A stretch of DNA of 64,000 nucleotides. Origin: Streptomyces violascens. Lineage in GTDB: Bacteria > Actinomycetota > Actinomycetes > Streptomycetales > Streptomycetaceae. Of this stretch, positions 43,896 through 52,254 are shown one piece after another. Location: NCBI RefSeq assembly GCF_014649955.1, contig NZ_BMUA01000018.1, positions 107,234 through 171,233 on the forward strand, written 5' to 3'. Under the pieces are notes generated by a model. That model did not search any database. It saw nothing but the letters and a program-made list of their open reading frames with translations, and had not been told where the DNA came from. Each line of letters starts with the position of its first letter. Position 1 is the stretch's first letter. The position numbers were made by a program, and so were the translations under genes.

Positions 43896-44255
43896 ATGGC
43901 CCGCACTCACGCCAGGAGGCTCGCGGCCGGTCAAGCGGCCTGGGTGGGAGACGTCGCCGTGCGCTGGTGGGGCGAACTCGCCTGCGACGCCCACTCCGTG
44001 CGCCGCTGCGGCAGCGCCGCCGTCACCGCCATGTGGAACGCCGACCTCGCGGGGCGCGCACCGCACCACGCCGCATTCGTACCTGGGCCGCCCTGTGCGC
44101 CTTGCGCTGGCACCCGCCTCTGCGGCTGCGCCGCGCCTTCGGGTACCGAGGATGGGCAGCCCCGCGACTGCTGCGGCTGCGGCCCGCTGAATCTTGCACA
44201 TGATTCGGCTCATCCCGCTCTACGTGTGAAGCCCCGGCGGGACTACACGACGTGA
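43896..44255 (+). CDS. Possible small Arg/Ala/Trp-rich protein, likely frameshifted
   Basis: The frame from ATG 43896 (MARTHARRLAAGQAAWVGDV) runs AVRWWGELACDAHSVRRCGS to HHAAFV, with coding-like bias. It then turns into Cys-rich text. The neighbouring frame continues plausibly (RTWAALCALRWHPPLRLRRA, to a stop at 44203). The true protein may be ~103 residues with one indel near 44082. There is no family. It lies 23 bases after lspA. Confidence 0.35.
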   Translation: MARTHARRLAAGQAAWVGDVAVRWWGELACDAHSVRRCGSAAVTAMWNADLAGRAPHHAAFVPGPPCAPCAGTRLCGCAAPSGTEDGQPRDCCGCGPLNLAHDSAHPALRVKPRRDYTT

Positions 44256-44357
44256 GCGCATATGCGCGTAATATAGTTATTTGGGATCTTTGGTGTTCCT
44301 GCGCGCAGTTGTCTGACGGCCCTGCCGGCATCGAACCCGGCTCAACGGCGATGCTGC
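44256..44357. other. AT-richer intergenic region with a palindrome
   Basis: GCGCATATGCGC (44256-44267) is a perfect 12-base palindrome followed by the unusually AT-rich GTAATATAGTTATT. No gene starts here on either strand in a fitting position. The TTCGATGCC-like text at 44330 (minus strand) is not part of a tRNA. Confidence 0.4.
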
Positions 44358-44642
44358 CTAGCCGGGAAGTACCACCATGTTCGAGATGGTCGACGCTACA
44401 TTCTGCAGGGTCGAGTCAACCAGATTGACGTTACTGAGAACCTGGTTGAGGTTACTGGTGATGCCGCTGATGCCGTTGTTTCCGAGAATGGTGGCGATCT
44501 GGCCGGGGAGCTTCCCGGCGGAGCCGTTGATGTCGATGGGCAGGCGGTCGGCAGCCCGAGCGGGGGTAGCCAGCGCAATGCTTCCCAGCACGAGGAGGGC
44601 ACCTGGTGCAATGGCGGCTGCGAATCGGCGAACGGTACTCAC
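44358..44642 (-). CDS. Small secreted protein
   Basis: 94 residues from the GTG at 44642 (VSTVRRFAAAIAPGALLVLG), which carries a Sec signal peptide ending TPARA|AD. The mature ~62 residues are neutral and rich in N, S, I, L, G: LPGQIATILGNNGISGITSN, LNQVLSNVNLVDSTLQNVAS. They have no Cys, so they resemble amphipathic helical secreted proteins. AAGGGG precedes the GTG by seven bases. I do not recognise a family. It begins a run of four small exported or membrane proteins on the minus strand. Confidence 0.65.
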   Translation of the reverse strand: MSTVRRFAAAIAPGALLVLGSIALATPARAADRLPIDINGSAGKLPGQIATILGNNGISGITSNLNQVLSNVNLVDSTLQNVASTISNMVVLPG

Positions 44643-44882
44643 GGCATGTCCCCTTACGACGCCCGTGTGGATATCGGTTGAACCGCTTGGCAGCATGCCC
44701 AGAACAGCCGCCACGCACCACCACCGCAGGGGCGCCCGGAAGCCTTTCAGGGGGCGCACCATAACTACCCGAGCGTGCCGCACGCTGCCGGACCCCTAAC
44801 AGCTCCATCAGACAGGGCCTAGGGCGTGTCCGACGGGTCTGGCGGTGGATCCGTTGGTGAGAACGAGGAGGGGGGAACAAGC

Positions 44883-45278
44883 TCAGCGGGTGAGCAGGCA
44901 CCCTGCCGCGACGCCGAGGAACAACATGGCTCCGAAGAACAGGCCGACGATCTGATGGAGGCGGTACTTCCGGGTGAACACCCGTGCGCTCTTCGGCCTT
45001 TCGGGTAGGTAGGCGACCGGTACATGGGTTCCGAGGGCCAGTCCCGTCGCCGTTGTGGGGGGCCGGAACCTGACGGGCCGGCCCTGCCGGTCGGTGAACT
45101 CGATGACGGGCGTCGAAGAATCATCCCCGGGCTCATGCTCCTGGTCCACCACCACCCCCTCGGCACGCAACCCGTAGCGGCTCAGCCGCATCTGCAGCCG
45201 TGCCTCCCGCGCACTGGCCCACAGACCCACCAGGCCCACCAATACGGCCAGCCCGATACCGATCGTTTCACCCGTCAT
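44883..45278 (-). CDS. DUF3592 membrane protein
   Basis: 131 residues. One N-terminal membrane helix (TIGIGLAVLVGLVGLWASAR) is followed by a DUF3592 beta domain (RYGLRAEGVVVDQEHEPGDD, VIEFTDRQGRPVRFRPPTTA, HVPVAYLPERPKSARV). A second helix (QIVGLFFGAMLFLGVAAGCL) is at the end. DUF3592 proteins are membrane-anchored beta domains of unknown function. GGGGACGG precedes the ATG at 45278. Confidence 0.8.
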   Translation of the reverse strand: MTGETIGIGLAVLVGLVGLWASAREARLQMRLSRYGLRAEGVVVDQEHEPGDDSSTPVIEFTDRQGRPVRFRPPTTATGLALGTHVPVAYLPERPKSARVFTRKYRLHQIVGLFFGAMLFLGVAAGCLLTR

Positions 45279-45536
45279 CCGTCCCCTGCTCTCCCTCGCA
45301 CAGCGCCCGCCGGGTACGGGCCGTGCATCAGGAGGACGCGGCACACAGCCCGATGGTTCACGAAGGTGCACGGGCACACCGGCTCCTCGGGCTTACACGG
45401 TCGTGACTGAGGCCGCGATGGGCCAATCGTCGCCCTTCGCCGCCGGGCACGCGGTTGCCGCCCCTGATGAGCCTTTGCTGAGTCGAGTCAGTCAACTGAC
45501 CAGGCACGGCAGGCTCGTCGACCTGTCGGAGAGGCC

Positions 45537-46031
45537 CTAGGACCACTGTTGCCTCGGATCGTAGGGCGCGCAGGGTTGCAGTTCCACTGTGAGGTCGGCC
45601 AAGGCCACCGACATGCACATGGGCTGCTGGCCCGCCGTCAGCGCAGCGATTCGGATCGTTCCGTCTCCTGGGAACTGCCATTGCTGGTTACGCGTCCCCT
45701 GGGCGGGCCATGAGATGATCTTCGTGCCCGGGGCGCGCGACCCGTATTTCGCGTCGAGGGCATAGGCGCCGTTCGCCGACAGCGTCCCAGCAGTGTTTGG
45801 GGCAGGTTTCCACCTCACGGGGTTCGGGCCCACCATGGCGTAGGCATCATCGTGCCCCGGGTTGGACGAATCGTTCAGGTAGAACCCCGTCGCCGCATTC
45901 CGGGCCGAGCCGCCGGGAGGCATAGCGGCCTGCGCGTTCGCCGGGACTGCTGCGAATGCGGCCAGGGCAACCGAGGACAGCATGGCCACGACCATGGATG
46001 TGCGCTTCCTCGTCCTCGTTCCCATGCTCAT
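45537..46031 (-). CDS. Secreted ricin/carbohydrate-binding-like protein
   Basis: About 164 residues from the ATG at 46031. A signal peptide (SMVVAMLSSVALAAFAAVPA NAQA) is followed by ARNAATGFYLNDSSNPGHDD, LSANGAYALDAKYGSRAPGT and a QQW motif (GTRNQQWQFPGDGTIRIAAL). At the end come CAPYDPRQQWS and the stop. Two or three weak RICIN-type repeats and QxW motifs indicate a truncated beta-trefoil. GAAGGGTGG lies about 6 bases before the ATG. Confidence 0.75.
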   Translation of the reverse strand: MSMGTRTRKRTSMVVAMLSSVALAAFAAVPANAQAAMPPGGSARNAATGFYLNDSSNPGHDDAYAMVGPNPVRWKPAPNTAGTLSANGAYALDAKYGSRAPGTKIISWPAQGTRNQQWQFPGDGTIRIAALTAGQQPMCMSVALADLTVELQPCAPYDPRQQWS

Positions 46032-46218
46032 CAGTGCCACCCTTCGCTGTGAACTCCCCCGTCCGGGGCGGAGGCCCAGAACAGCACACCCCGTCAACCT
46101 CGAATAGGTGTCGCGCACGCAACCCACCCCAAAGAGTGTTCACGGTCCGATCAGAGAGCCCCGATGCCAAACACGCCCTACCGCGCGCTTGAGACATGCG
46201 AGAGGTCCCGCCCCAGAG

Positions 46219-46256
46219 CCTGTCCGGTGAGGCCATCACGTGACCTATCGGACAGG
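46219..46256. repeat. Inverted repeat with CACGTG core, possible terminator
   Basis: CCTGTCCG at 46219-46226 pairs with CGGACAGG at 46249-46256, and the inner part contains TCACGTGA. It lies directly beyond the stop of the gene at 46259. The 3' ends at 45537 (GGAGAGGCCCTAG) and 46259 (GGACAGGCCCTAG) and the region at 44815 (GACAGGGCCTAGGGCGTGTC) carry related words, as if a small repeat had spread through this cluster. Confidence 0.5.
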
Positions 46257-46258
46257 CC

Positions 46259-46639
46259 CTAGCGGTGGATGATGGCGCAGGGGTTGTCGCCGGGTGCCTT
46301 GTTGAAGGCGATGCACAGTCTTGTTCCGTCGGGGAAGGCGCGTCCGCCTTTCCAGTTCCAGTGGACGATTGAGGTTTTGGTGAGGCCCCAGGTGTGGTGG
46401 GTGGCGTTCTGCCAGCCGGTGATGTTGTGCGGGGTTGATCGTGCGGTGAGGGTGTAGAGCTGGGCGCGGGTGCCGGTGGGTTGGCCGTCTATGTAGCCGT
46501 CGACGGTGTCGACGCGCAGGCCGTGGCCTTTGACGTGGATGCCGACTTTGCCTTCTTCGACGGTGGCATTGGCGTGCGCGGGGGCGGTGCACAGGGCCAG
46601 CGTGGCGGTGGCCAGGGCGAGGGGCAGGGTCTTGTTCAT
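46259..46639 (-). CDS. Small secreted protein
   Basis: 126 residues. Signal peptide (KTLPLALATATLALCTAPAH A) and a mature beta-rich domain: KVGIHVKGHGLRVDTVDGYI, GTRAQLYTLTARSTPHNITG, NWKGGRAFPDGTRLCIAFNK, ending NPCAIIHR. The two cysteines near the C-terminus (RLCIAF, NPCAII) could form a disulfide. No family is recognised. The ATG lies seven bases after the stop of the acyltransferase gene, so they are in one operon. Confidence 0.7.
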   Translation of the reverse strand: MNKTLPLALATATLALCTAPAHANATVEEGKVGIHVKGHGLRVDTVDGYIDGQPTGTRAQLYTLTARSTPHNITGWQNATHHTWGLTKTSIVHWNWKGGRAFPDGTRLCIAFNKAPGDNPCAIIHR

Positions 46640-46646
46640 GCCGTGG

Positions 46647-47918
46647 TCAACCTGCTGGTGGGGGAATGGTCACCGGGCCGGCCGCCTTCCCCGGGGCGAA
46701 GGCAGTTTTGCTGTCGGATTCTGGTGTGTGTGGGCTGTCGGCGGGGGACGGTCCGGGCCGGTCCGGCTGGGTGGGGGTGGGGTTGAGGGCGTTGGTGAGG
46801 TGGTGGCGCAGGAGGCGGCCGAGTTTGCGGTCGACGAGGTGGTTGAGGGTGGCGGCCAGGAGGAAGGAGAGGAGGAGCCCGAGAGTGATGGACGGGAGCA
46901 GGCCGAGGGCGGGGGCGGTTTTGAGGATGCCGCGAGTGAGGGGTATGCCCAGGCTTTGGTGGACGAGGTAGAAGGGGTAGGTCAGGGTGCCTGCGTAGAC
47001 GAGGGTGCGCCAGGTGAGGTGGCGCAGTGGGCCGGGGCCGGCCAGGGTGAGCAGGAGGAGGAAGGTGGTGAGGACGGCGGCGCTGACGGCCCAGTTGGAG
47101 TGGGTGTGGGTGGCTACGCGGTCGTCGAGGACGGTCAGGGTGTAGCACCAGGCGAAGCCGGCCAGGAGCCACAGGAGCAGGTTGGGTCCGAAGCGGTGCA
47201 TCAGGTAGAGCGCGATGCCGGCCACGAAGAGCCCGGCGTACTGGCTGAGCAGGAGTTCGTCCAGGACGGTGGAGTGCAGTTCGCGGCCGATGGAGGCCAG
47301 TACGAGCCAGAGGAACCCGAAGGCCATGACGCGCCGGTAGGTCAGGCCGATCAGCAGCAGCGCGCCCATGAGCAGGTAGAAGCGGGCTTCCACCCAGAGC
47401 GTCCAGGCGACACCGGCGGTGAGGTCCAGGCCGAGCGGGCCGGGAATCATCGTCAGGTTGCCGAGGGTGGTCCGCAGGTCCGTGGGTGCTCCTGAGCGCT
47501 GTCCGGCGAGTACGGTGACGGTGCCCGTGGCGACGATGATCAGCACGACGGCCCAGTACAGCGGGAAGAGCCGGGAGATACGGGAGACGGCGAACTGCGC
47601 CGGGGTGCGGTTCCAGCAGCTCATGCAGATGACGAAGCCGCTGATCAGGAAGAACGCCTCGACGCCGAGCCAGCCGTAGCCGCTGACCGCGTGGAGCAGC
47701 GGTGCTGCCTGCGGCAGGTCGTAGGCCTCGCCCCAAAAGCGCGGGGTCGGGGTGCCGAGGTAGTGGTAGGCCGCCACAGCCAGGGCTGCGAGCAGCCGCA
47801 GCCCGTCGACCCCGGCCAGACGACCGCCCCCGGCTGACGCCGGGGAGGGTCGCTGCTTTGTGGCCGGGGTCGGCCGGGGCAGGCCGCGGGTGGCTTCGGT
47901 GGGGAGGGAGACGGGCAT
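46647..47918 (-). CDS. Acyltransferase-3 family membrane protein
   Basis: 423 residues with about ten membrane helices. The N-terminal family motif is GVDGLRLLAALAVAAYHYLG (DGLR...A..VV..H), followed by GVEAFFLISGFVICMSCWNR (FFxxSGFxI). Further helices include AWTLWVEARFYLLMGALLLI and TYPFYLVHQSLGIPL. The family transfers acyl groups onto cell-surface polysaccharide, lipids or antibiotics. The C-terminal ~40 residues are Pro-rich. AGGAG precedes the ATG. It is the first gene of a two-gene unit with the secreted protein. Confidence 0.85.
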   Translation of the reverse strand: MPVSLPTEATRGLPRPTPATKQRPSPASAGGGRLAGVDGLRLLAALAVAAYHYLGTPTPRFWGEAYDLPQAAPLLHAVSGYGWLGVEAFFLISGFVICMSCWNRTPAQFAVSRISRLFPLYWAVVLIIVATGTVTVLAGQRSGAPTDLRTTLGNLTMIPGPLGLDLTAGVAWTLWVEARFYLLMGALLLIGLTYRRVMAFGFLWLVLASIGRELHSTVLDELLLSQYAGLFVAGIALYLMHRFGPNLLLWLLAGFAWCYTLTVLDDRVATHTHSNWAVSAAVLTTFLLLLTLAGPGPLRHLTWRTLVYAGTLTYPFYLVHQSLGIPLTRGILKTAPALGLLPSITLGLLLSFLLAATLNHLVDRKLGRLLRHHLTNALNPTPTQPDRPGPSPADSPHTPESDSKTAFAPGKAAGPVTIPPPAG

Positions 47919-48213
47919 GGAAACTCCTGGGGCGAGGCGCCCGATTCACGAAGGCTGCCGGTAGGGGAGAGGGAGGATGCCGCTGCCTGATCGCCGGGCG
48001 GCAGGGGGACAGAGCGGGGTGACCTCGTGGCTGGAGTTGTGCCGCGGGATGACAAACCACCGTCGGCACTCCGCTCAGGCGCGTCACGTCCACCGCATCC
48101 GAACGCCTGCAACGTGCATGACGTACGTCGCTTGTCGCATGAACCCGGTGGGCGCTCGCGAGGGTGAACCTCGCTGCCTGCCCCACTCCTCGCGGTGGAT
48201 AACTCTCCTGTGT

Positions 48214-49116
48214 TCAGGCTGGGTTGACCGTGTCGGAGCCGCTGCCGCGGCGCAGCCGCAGGGCCACGGCGGTGACAGCGAGGGCGCCGAGCGCCGCGAG
48301 AATCTCCTGGCTCTGCACCCACCCGGAGAAGTACAGGGTGACGATGAACGGGGCTGCGGCGCAGGCGAGTTGGACGGTGGTGCGGATCTGCGCGAAAGCC
48401 CGGCGACCCGCCAGGAACAGGGCCGCGGCCAGCGGGACACCGAACCGCCAGGGGAGGAGCAGACCGATCCCGAGCGGGTCGATCACGGCGACGGCGGCCA
48501 CGACGAGGACGGCCCACACTGCCACCGCGAACACTCCTGCCGGGCCCCGCACCCGGTGGGCCGGGCGCAGGTCGGGCGGGCAGGCCAGCGGGAGTGCGGC
48601 GATCACGACCGGCGCGATCAGGAACCCCACGAGTTCCCACCGCAGCTCCAGCGGCATGCGCCAGACCGGGTAGAGGAAGGTTGTCGAGCTGCCCACTGCC
48701 CCGGCGGCCGCGCAGAAGACCCCGGGGAGGTAGCGCCCGGCCAGTGCGACCACCGCGCCGATCAGGGTCAGCAGGTAGCAGCAGTTCATGAGGGTGACGA
48801 GCGGGCCCACGCGGCCGGCGGTGCCCGCCATGCGCATGACGTACCAGTCGCCGACGCTCGCGCTGAGGTTAAAGGCGGCGTACGCGGCCGTGGCGGCCAG
48901 CGCGAAGGGGGCGACAGTGGCGAAGAGTCGTCCGCCGGGGTGCGCGGAGCCGACACCGAGGCGCAGCCGCAGGGCGTGCGCGACGATGTCTGCGGTCTCG
49001 CGGAGCCGGGCGCGCCGGCCTGCCCCCTCGGTCGCCTCCCGGTAGGACTCGGCTATCTCGTCGCCGAACGCGCGGCGGAAGCCGGCCGGGTACAAGTGCA
49101 GCAATACGGAGTTCAC
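48214..49116 (-). CDS. Multi-pass membrane protein partner of PadR
   Basis: 300 residues. The N-terminal ~50 residues are a soluble helix-rich domain (YPAGFRRAFGDEIAESYREA) like the head common to permease-type proteins near PadR regulators. About seven membrane helices follow (FALAATAAYAAFNLSASVGD through AALGALAVTAVALRL). The start ATG overlaps the PadR stop (ATGA), so translation is coupled. Function unknown; in relatives, PadR-linked membrane proteins of this type are auto-regulated with their regulator. Confidence 0.75.
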   Translation of the reverse strand: MNSVLLHLYPAGFRRAFGDEIAESYREATEGAGRRARLRETADIVAHALRLRLGVGSAHPGGRLFATVAPFALAATAAYAAFNLSASVGDWYVMRMAGTAGRVGPLVTLMNCCYLLTLIGAVVALAGRYLPGVFCAAAGAVGSSTTFLYPVWRMPLELRWELVGFLIAPVVIAALPLACPPDLRPAHRVRGPAGVFAVAVWAVLVVAAVAVIDPLGIGLLLPWRFGVPLAAALFLAGRRAFAQIRTTVQLACAAAPFIVTLYFSGWVQSQEILAALGALAVTAVALRLRRGSGSDTVNPA

Positions 49117-49451
49117 GTGGTGGCCGCCTTGCCGGAGACCCCCAGGCGCCGGGTGGCCTCGCGCGCGGTGGCCGCGATCCGCTCGGCCTCCGTGGCCAGG
49201 GCCGCACGGCCCGGAGCGGTCAGGGTGTAGGTGCGTCGCAGCCGGCTGTCGACGACCTCCTCCTTGTGCACCTCGATCAGCCCCTGCTGCAGCAGGCGCT
49301 CCAGTGCGCCGTACAGCGTCCCGGTCCGCATCTTCACCCGCCCGCCCGAGATCGCCTCCACCTCCCGTGCCAGGGCGTAGCCGTGGCGGGGCTCATCCGC
49401 GAGCGCGGTGAGGAGGAGCAGGGTCGGTTCCTGCATCGCACGATCAGTCAT
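49113..49451 (-). CDS. PadR-family transcriptional regulator
   Basis: 112 residues. The PadR winged helix is clear: LLLLTALADEPRHGYALARE, VKMRTGTLYGALERLLQQGL and RRTYTLTAPGRAALATEAER. It is a short (type 2) PadR with a brief C-terminal helix. It binds DNA as a dimer and is released by small hydrophobic ligands. The operator at 49462-49480 is just upstream of its start, so it controls its own two-gene unit. Confidence 0.9.
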   Translation of the reverse strand: MTDRAMQEPTLLLLTALADEPRHGYALAREVEAISGGRVKMRTGTLYGALERLLQQGLIEVHKEEVVDSRLRRTYTLTAPGRAALATEAERIAATAREATRRLGVSGKAATT

Positions 49452-49461
49452 GACACCAGAG

Positions 49462-49480
49462 TATGCCAGTCACCGGCATA
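49462..49480. promoter_or_regulatory. PadR operator
   Basis: TATGCC - AGTCACC - GGCATA is a perfect 6-base dyad with a 7-base spacer, 11 bases upstream of the padR start. It may overlap the promoter. Confidence 0.6.
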
Positions 49481-49500
49481 TACCGACCGGAAGAATCTAT

Positions 49501-49788
49501 ATGACGTTGCTCAGTGTGTCCTGCTGGCGATCACGGCCAGTCGCCGCGTGGATGGCGAGGGCGTTGTCCGCCGAGCTGCCGACGGCGCTCATGCTCCTGG
49601 TCACGCCCGCCTTCGCGCAGGCGTCGGCGAACGCGACGCTCGTGTACGACGCGCTCAACCACGGTCGCATCGATGTGGCCGGGCTGCGGAAGGTACCGCG
49701 ACGCGGCGTCCGCGTCGAAGGGGTCCACCTCGATGAACCGGATGGTATTGGGGCTAGGGGAGCGCTCCTGGCAATCCCTTACGGATAG
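49501..49788 (+). other. Possible IS701-type transposase scrap
   Basis: The plus-strand frame reads ALSAELPTALMLLVTPAFAQ, NATLVYDALNHGRIDVAGLR. The last part resembles the N-terminal RGHGALYDALNHGRIDxxRL region of IS701-like transposases. It has no further family homology and no ends. The rest of 49452-49851 holds no gene. Confidence 0.3.
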
Positions 49789-49851
49789 GCGTCGTGTGGG
49801 TCCGTCTTCGGGCCGACGCCGGGTTAGGGAGCCCGAGCCACATTGGACGCC

Positions 49852-51024
49852 ATGAGACGAAGTCATCGCATCGCGGCGTCCGGCACGCTCGCGATCGTGC
49901 TCTCCCTTCCGCTGGTCCTGCCGGCCGCCTCGGCGCAGGCGGCCATCCCGGCCCCGGCCGTCACCGCCCCCACTGACATCCACCTGGCACTGCCCCGCCC
50001 CTCCGGCCCGCACGGCGTCGGCCTCAGCACCCTGGACCTGGTGGACAGCCACCGTCAGGACCCCTGGGTGCCCTCCGCCGGCCCGCGCCAGCTCATGGTC
50101 TCGGTGTTCTACCCTGCACGGCCCGGCCCCGGCGCACCCGCGCCCTACATGACCACCGAAGAGGCCGCGCTGCTTCTGCAGAAGCAGGCGCCGGGAGCCG
50201 GCATCCCGCCCGGCACGCTCAGCGGCACCCGCTCCTGGGCCGTGGCCGGCGCCCGCCCCGCCACTGGCAGCTTCCCGCTGGTCGTGCTCTCACCCGGCTT
50301 CACCCTGCCTCGCACCACGCTCACGGGCCTCGCCGAGGACCTGGCCAGCCGTGGCTACGTAGTCGCTCTCGTCAACCACACCTATGAGGACTCCGGAACC
50401 ACCTTCCCCGACGGCCGGACGCTGGCCTGCACCATCTGCGACACCCTTCCTCCGGACGGCTGGGTCGCCGTGAACAAGAGCCGGGCCGAGGACGTCTCGT
50501 TCGTCATCGACCAGCTGACCGGCCGTCATTCCCCGTGGCCGTACCACCGGACGATCGACCGGAACCGGATCGGCATGGCCGGGCACTCCGTCGGCGGCAG
50601 CGCCGCCGCCTCGGCCATGGCCGCCGACCGGCGGGTGCGCGCCGGTGTGGACATGGACGGCACCTTCGACGTCCGTCCCCCCGCCGCGGGCGTAGGAGGC
50701 CGGCCCTTCCTGCTGCTGGGCACCGAGTCCGGGCACGCCCCGGGCAAGGACACCTCCTGGGACCAGGCGTGGGCGGACCTCGGCGGCTGGAAACGCTGGC
50801 TGACCGTCGCGGGAGCAGTCCACTTCAACTTCACCGATCTGCCGGTCCTCGCCTCCCAGGCGGGCATCCCCCTCCCGGGCGAGACCATCGCCGCTGAGCG
50901 TGCGGCGGCGATCACCCGCGCCTACGTCGGCGCCTTCTTCGACCTTCAGCTGAAGGGGATTTCGCAGCCCCTCCTCGACGGTCCCTCGCGGGCCTACCCG
51001 GAGGTCACGTTCCAGCACCCTTGA
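49852..51024 (+). CDS. Secreted PAF-acetylhydrolase-like alpha/beta hydrolase
   Basis: 390 residues. Signal peptide GTLAIVLSLPLVLPAASAQA|A. The hydrolase fold follows: RQLMVSVFYPARPGPGAPAP, FPLVVLSPGFTLPRTTLTGL (oxyanion strand), then RIGMAGHSVGGSAAASAMAA (nucleophile Ser in GHSVGG). An Asp is seen in GVDMDGTFDV, and the His in AVHFNFTDLP. This order is that of platelet-activating-factor acetylhydrolase isoform II and related Streptomyces lipases/esterases. It acts outside the cell on short acyl esters. The ATG at 49852 has no strong ribosome site; a TTG at 49843 is an alternative. Confidence 0.85.
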   Translation: MRRSHRIAASGTLAIVLSLPLVLPAASAQAAIPAPAVTAPTDIHLALPRPSGPHGVGLSTLDLVDSHRQDPWVPSAGPRQLMVSVFYPARPGPGAPAPYMTTEEAALLLQKQAPGAGIPPGTLSGTRSWAVAGARPATGSFPLVVLSPGFTLPRTTLTGLAEDLASRGYVVALVNHTYEDSGTTFPDGRTLACTICDTLPPDGWVAVNKSRAEDVSFVIDQLTGRHSPWPYHRTIDRNRIGMAGHSVGGSAAASAMAADRRVRAGVDMDGTFDVRPPAAGVGGRPFLLLGTESGHAPGKDTSWDQAWADLGGWKRWLTVAGAVHFNFTDLPVLASQAGIPLPGETIAAERAAAITRAYVGAFFDLQLKGISQPLLDGPSRAYPEVTFQHP

Positions 51025-51197
51025 TGCCATTGAGCCGCCCTGTCCAGCAGGCCCAGGCGCACGTGGCTCAGCCCGCGGCGTAGCCGAGCCCAGACTTCGA
51101 TGAGACTGCTCAAGGTTCGTGCGACAGGACACCTGAGTACGAGAACTGAGTAGGGCGACGCTGCCGCCGGCCTGGGTGGCGGTGTTCGGATGGCTTC
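51025..51197. other. Intergenic region
   Basis: No gene is supported. A GC-rich stem-like segment (GGCTCAGCCCGCGGCGTAGCC) near 51065-51085 may terminate the hydrolase gene. Confidence 0.3.
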
Positions 51198-51812
51198 ATG
51201 ACGTCGACTTCTTCCGCCGCTCCCGCCGCGTCCGCCTCCCGCCATGGGTTCAGGGTCCTGGGGTTGTCCGTTGCCGGGGTCATGGTGGTGTTGCTGCTCG
51301 CGGGCGTCGCCATGGGCTGCACGGCCGTCATGGGTGGTCCAGTTCGTTCCGAGGCGCAGTTCCTGGAGCACGTACGCGAGACGCAGGGCGCCGGCGAGGA
51401 CACCGTTCGCTTCCTGGGCTCGGATCCGCACTCTGTGATCCTGGGAAAGGACAGCGCCAACGCGTCCTGCGTGGACGACCTCGGTGCGGATGCGGCCGGG
51501 ACCAGCCGGGACCAGCCGTCCATCTCCTGGGCCCCGGATTTCCAGGACGGCGACGCCGGGTACCGCTCGGCGGTCGCCGCTCTTCGCCGGCGGTGGTCGG
51601 AGCGGGGATGGAAGGTGGTGGCGGTGCCGCAGACCGACCCGGTCACCGGCAGAGCGACAGGCCTGCAAACGATCCGCGCCACCGACGACCACGGCGTCAC
51701 CCTGTCGCTGAGCCCCGGCCGGCGCACCGGTGAGGGCCTGGTCATCGCCGACGGCGGCTGCATCCGCCACGAGGGCCACTGGACCACGAACGACTGGAGT
51801 ACCTACCGATAG
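51198..51812 (+). CDS. Membrane-anchored hypothetical protein
   Basis: 204 residues. A short Ala/Ser-rich head is followed by one membrane helix (VLGLSVAGVMVVLLLAGVAM) and an external domain. That domain holds two Cys (ASCVDDLGADAAG, GGCIRHEGHWTT) and a strand pair (WKVVAVPQTDPVTGRATG, IRATDDHGVTLSLSPGRRTG). The anchor end reads AGVAMGCTAV, so it could be a lipobox-like Cys, but the signal length is long. No family is recognised. Codon use is strong and the frame is intact. Confidence 0.65.
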   Translation: MTSTSSAAPAASASRHGFRVLGLSVAGVMVVLLLAGVAMGCTAVMGGPVRSEAQFLEHVRETQGAGEDTVRFLGSDPHSVILGKDSANASCVDDLGADAAGTSRDQPSISWAPDFQDGDAGYRSAVAALRRRWSERGWKVVAVPQTDPVTGRATGLQTIRATDDHGVTLSLSPGRRTGEGLVIADGGCIRHEGHWTTNDWSTYR

Positions 51813-52139
51813 ACCCGAGCTCATGAGCCCGACCGCTCCGGTGACGTGATCTGGCCTTGCCGAGCGGGCCGAGCGTTGTGGTTGGTCTGGGGCGCTCCCG
51901 GTAGTGGGCGAGGTGCCGAGGACCCAGGCGCGGCATAGGCTGGATCTTGTAGGTTCTCTCGGCTCGCATCCCGAGGCAGTGCTGCGATCTGCAACTACGC
52001 CGGATGTCTCACGCTGTGTCCCGTCTGCCCAGTCTCACAGCCGTGTTCCGATCCCTGCATGGGGCGCAGCGGAGGGGGATGCCAGGCGGATGCTGGTTTC
52101 CACGCCCTGCACTCCCGGAGCTATGATCCACCCCCGAAC

Positions 52140-52151
52140 TGAACGCGTTCA
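52140..52151. promoter_or_regulatory. Perfect 12-base palindrome upstream of a short ORF
   Basis: TGAACGCGTTCA is a perfect dyad, 15 bases before the start of the 27-codon ORF at 52167. A promoter-like TATGAT lies just upstream at 52122-52127. It is probably an operator for the two-gene unit that follows. The remaining 51813-52139 shows no gene. Confidence 0.5.
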
Positions 52152-52166
52152 AAATGGGGGTAGCTC

Positions 52167-52250
52167 ATGTCAAGGCAAGGCATCAGGGAAACCACCACGT
52201 ATCGAAGTCCCCGGTCCAGCCTCAACTCCTGCGCCATAGAAGGGGCGTGA
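52167..52250 (+). CDS. 27-residue small ORF ahead of a membrane protein (leader-like)
   Basis: This ORF is too short for most gene finders. ATG 52167 has GGGGGTAGCTC upstream (seven-base spacing). It encodes MSRQGIRETTTYRSPRSS plus NSCAIEGA and stops at 52250, only four bases before the GTG of the next gene. The spacing suggests translational coupling. It is basic and Ser/Thr/Arg-rich, with no membrane helix. It could be a leader peptide or a very small protein. Confidence 0.4.
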   Translation: MSRQGIRETTTYRSPRSSLNSCAIEGA

Positions 52251-52254
52251 CGCC

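Noticed and set aside
44280..44350. T-loop-like text GGTTCGATGCC on the minus strand, possible tRNA
   Set aside because: No acceptor or anticodon stem can be built around it and the spacing is wrong.
49531..50052. Long minus-strand ORF opposite the hydrolase start
   Set aside because: Shadow of the signal-peptide region of the plus-strand hydrolase; no family pattern.
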